Assembly (NCBI GenBank): GCA_017308135.1
Contig: JAFKFM010000013.1
Span: forward strand, 1 to 63,436
Direction of reading: 5' to 3'
Origin: Alphaproteobacteria bacterium
GTDB taxonomy: Bacteria; Pseudomonadota; Alphaproteobacteria; CACIAM-22H2
Length of the DNA stretch: 63,436 nucleotides
Shown here: piece by piece, positions 62,094 through 63,436 of the stretch
Numbering within the stretch: position 1 is the stretch's first letter
Layout: the number at the start of each line of letters is the position of its first letter
Notes under the pieces: generated by a model
Databases searched by the model: none
Told to the model about the DNA's origin: nothing
Seen by the model: the letters and a program-made list of their open reading frames with translations, nothing else
Translations under genes and position numbers: made by a program

Positions 62094-62576
62094 ATGAAAG
62101 AACTGCATCGAACTGGCATCGCATTATTTGCAACGCTGCTCTTGGCGGCGCCGGCATGGGCCGGGGCAGGGCCTGCCGGACATCAGGACGACACGTTTTC
62201 GGCTGGTGAGCCGGGCGAAGCGAGCAAACCAGCACGGATCGTTCAAGTGACGATGGGCGAAGCCGACGGCAAGATGACGTTCACGCCGAACAAGATCGAG
62301 GTCAAAAAAGGCGAGCAGATCAAGTTCATGCTGCGCAACAACGGCGAACTCGACCACGAATTCATTCTCGCGACCACTGCCGAAAATCTCAAGCATGCCG
62401 AGTCGATGAAGAAGAATCCCGACATGGAACACGATGATCCGAACGGCAAGCGCCTCGCGCCGAAGAAGACGGGCGAAATCGTCTGGAGATTCACCAAAGC
62501 AGGAGAATTCGAATATTCATGCCTGATCCCGGGACATCGGGAAGCGGGGATGATCGGCACGGTCGTCGTCAAGTGA
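62094..62576 (+). CDS. Periplasmic cupredoxin (CopI-like)
   Basis: A 160-residue blue-copper-fold protein with signal peptide (IALFATLLLAAPAWAG). Type 1 ligands: His in ELDHEFIL, and C-H-M in YSCLIPGHREAGMIG. Between them lie HAESMKKNPDMEHDDPN, extra His/Met ligands. Such proteins accompany CopA oxidases and accept or buffer copper. It starts 48 bp after copA with GAAGGAG ahead. Confidence 0.87.
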   Translation: MKELHRTGIALFATLLLAAPAWAGAGPAGHQDDTFSAGEPGEASKPARIVQVTMGEADGKMTFTPNKIEVKKGEQIKFMLRNNGELDHEFILATTAENLKHAESMKKNPDMEHDDPNGKRLAPKKTGEIVWRFTKAGEFEYSCLIPGHREAGMIGTVVVK

Positions 62577-62581
62577 CTCGC

Positions 62582-63436
62582 ATGATGTTTGCCGCGCAAG
62601 GAGAAACCTTGGACGAATGCCAAATCGACTGCGTGCCGGACGACGGTTGGCACGCAGCGATGGGTGCGTTTGCCGACGTCCACTACGAACAGACGGCAAT
62701 CTACGGCTCCGGACAACGGGGCGAACGATCGAGCCATATTCTGCTGCGACGCGAGAGCACTCCCGTCGCAGGTGCCCGGATCGGATTGTATCTCGTGCCT
62801 TATCTCGGCCGCGGCATGGCGCTCGTGCGCTTCGCGCCTTTCTGGCGCCCCTTTGACGTTGCTCCCGACCCGGGGCGCTACCGGACGGTGGTGGGAGCGT
62901 TGGTGGACGAATATTGTCGGCGGCGAAAGCTTTACCTCGTCCTCCGTCCGCGTCCCCATCCGGACTTCTATCCGATCGAAGCGCAAATTCTGACCGAAAT
63001 GGGTCTTACGGACTCCAAGTCATCGATGCTTGACCGCTATTTCGTCGATGCGTCGCTCGACGAGGCGGAGCAGCAGAAAAGCCTGGATCAGCGATGGCGC
63101 TACAATCTCCGCAAGGGTCTTGCGCACGGCCTTGACGTTCGTATCGGTGACGCTCCGGCCGACATCAAGACCTTCCAGGACGTCTATGCCGAGATGGTTC
63201 GGCGCAAGAACCTGAACTATCCGGGCGTCGATCTGCCCGCATCCATTCCGGACCTGATGCGGCTTCCGGAGCGAATGAAGATGCGCATTGCCTTGGCGTA
63301 TCACGGCGGAAAGCCGATCGGCGGCATCGCATTCAGCGTCGTGGGCGATCTCGCCTATTACGTCTTCGGTGCGACGAGCGACGAGGCGACCACACTGAAC
63401 GCCGGCTACGTCCTGCAATGGCACGTCATGCGCTGG
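62582..63436 (+). CDS. FemAB/GNAT-like acyltransferase (3' end beyond window)
   Basis: The frame is open from ATG 62582 to the right edge (285 codons). The product has the two-GNAT-fold features of FemAB-related proteins: EQTAIYGSGQRGERSSHILLRRE with ARIGLYLVPYLGRGMALVRFAPFWRPF in the first half, and QRWRYNLRKGLAHGLDVRIGD, IALAYHGGKPIGGIAFSVVGDLAYYVFGATSDEA, LNAGYVLQWHVMRW in the second. Relatives attach amino acids to cell-wall precursors or modify polysaccharides. It is probably not part of the copper operon in function, although it follows the cupredoxin gene closely. Confidence 0.75.
   Translation, partial: MMFAAQGETLDECQIDCVPDDGWHAAMGAFADVHYEQTAIYGSGQRGERSSHILLRRESTPVAGARIGLYLVPYLGRGMALVRFAPFWRPFDVAPDPGRYRTVVGALVDEYCRRRKLYLVLRPRPHPDFYPIEAQILTEMGLTDSKSSMLDRYFVDASLDEAEQQKSLDQRWRYNLRKGLAHGLDVRIGDAPADIKTFQDVYAEMVRRKNLNYPGVDLPASIPDLMRLPERMKMRIALAYHGGKPIGGIAFSVVGDLAYYVFGATSDEATTLNAGYVLQWHVMRW

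Overview
The window is GC-rich DNA from an alphaproteobacterium, most likely a member of the Hyphomicrobiales near Bradyrhizobium, Afipia, Nitrobacter or Rhodopseudomonas (inference). The reasons are a repC 3' end of the repABC plasmid type at the left edge, mob genes, a perfect Irr-type iron control element in front of mbfA, a DmeR/DmeF pair, and frequent four-base start/stop overlaps. It reads as the accessory, stress-resistance part of a repABC plasmid, chromid or integrated island. Duplicated modules, truncated genes and a VirB11/VirD4 scar show repeated rearrangement.

Layout. 1-5.9 kb: plasmid replication, partition and mobilization (repC end, parA, mobC-like gene, relaxase) with a LuxR-type quorum regulator. 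6.1-12.6 kb: an intact envelope-stress-like module M1 made of a two-component system, a PepSY protein, two COG4705 membrane proteins, a PilZ protein, two further membrane proteins and a PAP2 phosphatase. 12.7-15.0 kb: a leftward operon under a fluoride riboswitch (small membrane protein, crcB, phosphoglycerate mutase, a 58-residue protein, a Cys-based phosphatase). 15.4-21.65 kb: a tightly overlapping operon of a ChrB-like protein, an MFS transporter, an RND adaptor and an RND pump behind a 30-bp palindrome. 21.7-27.6 kb: a gene graveyard (feoB, ABC transporter and MFS remnants) around M2, a decaying second copy of the module. 27.8-31.1 kb: iron handling (mbfA, EncFtn-like ferritin, cytochrome b561), a broken COG4705 gene and a broken CsoR gene. 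31.2-40.6 kb: a multicopper oxidase divergent from a BigR-type sulfur operon (rhodaneses, TauE/SafE exporter, persulfide dioxygenase, DoxX, DUF302, SoxB-like protein, TsdB/TsdA cytochromes). 40.8-42.3 kb: remnants of VirD4/VirB11, a cytochrome c and a PilZ gene. 42.3-50.1 kb: divergent Co/Ni/Zn/Cd-type efflux genes (CDF, czcA, czcB, dmeR facing an RcnR-like gene and dmeF). 51-56.5 kb: a QseBC-like two-component system divergent from dsbD, a DsbA-like gene and an L,D-transpeptidase. 56.7-62.6 kb: a collapsed second copy of the mbfA/cytochrome b561 locus, a P-type ATPase fragment, a third broken CsoR-family gene, then a copper block (His-rich protein, lipoprotein, outer-membrane factor, CopA oxidase, cupredoxin). 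The right edge holds a partial FemAB/GNAT-like gene.

How the genes work together. The theme is survival of metal, fluoride and sulfide stress: efflux (two RND systems, two CDFs, fluoride channel), periplasmic oxidation and binding of copper, iron export and storage, and stepwise oxidation of sulfide to thiosulfate and tetrathionate. The least described part is the TCS-PepSY-COG4705-PilZ-PAP2 module. Five sites next to its genes share an 18-bp direct repeat of 11-bp period (CTnAnTC-N4-CTnAnTC) that I propose as the binding site of its response regulator. All functions come from reading translated sequence by eye; no database search was run.
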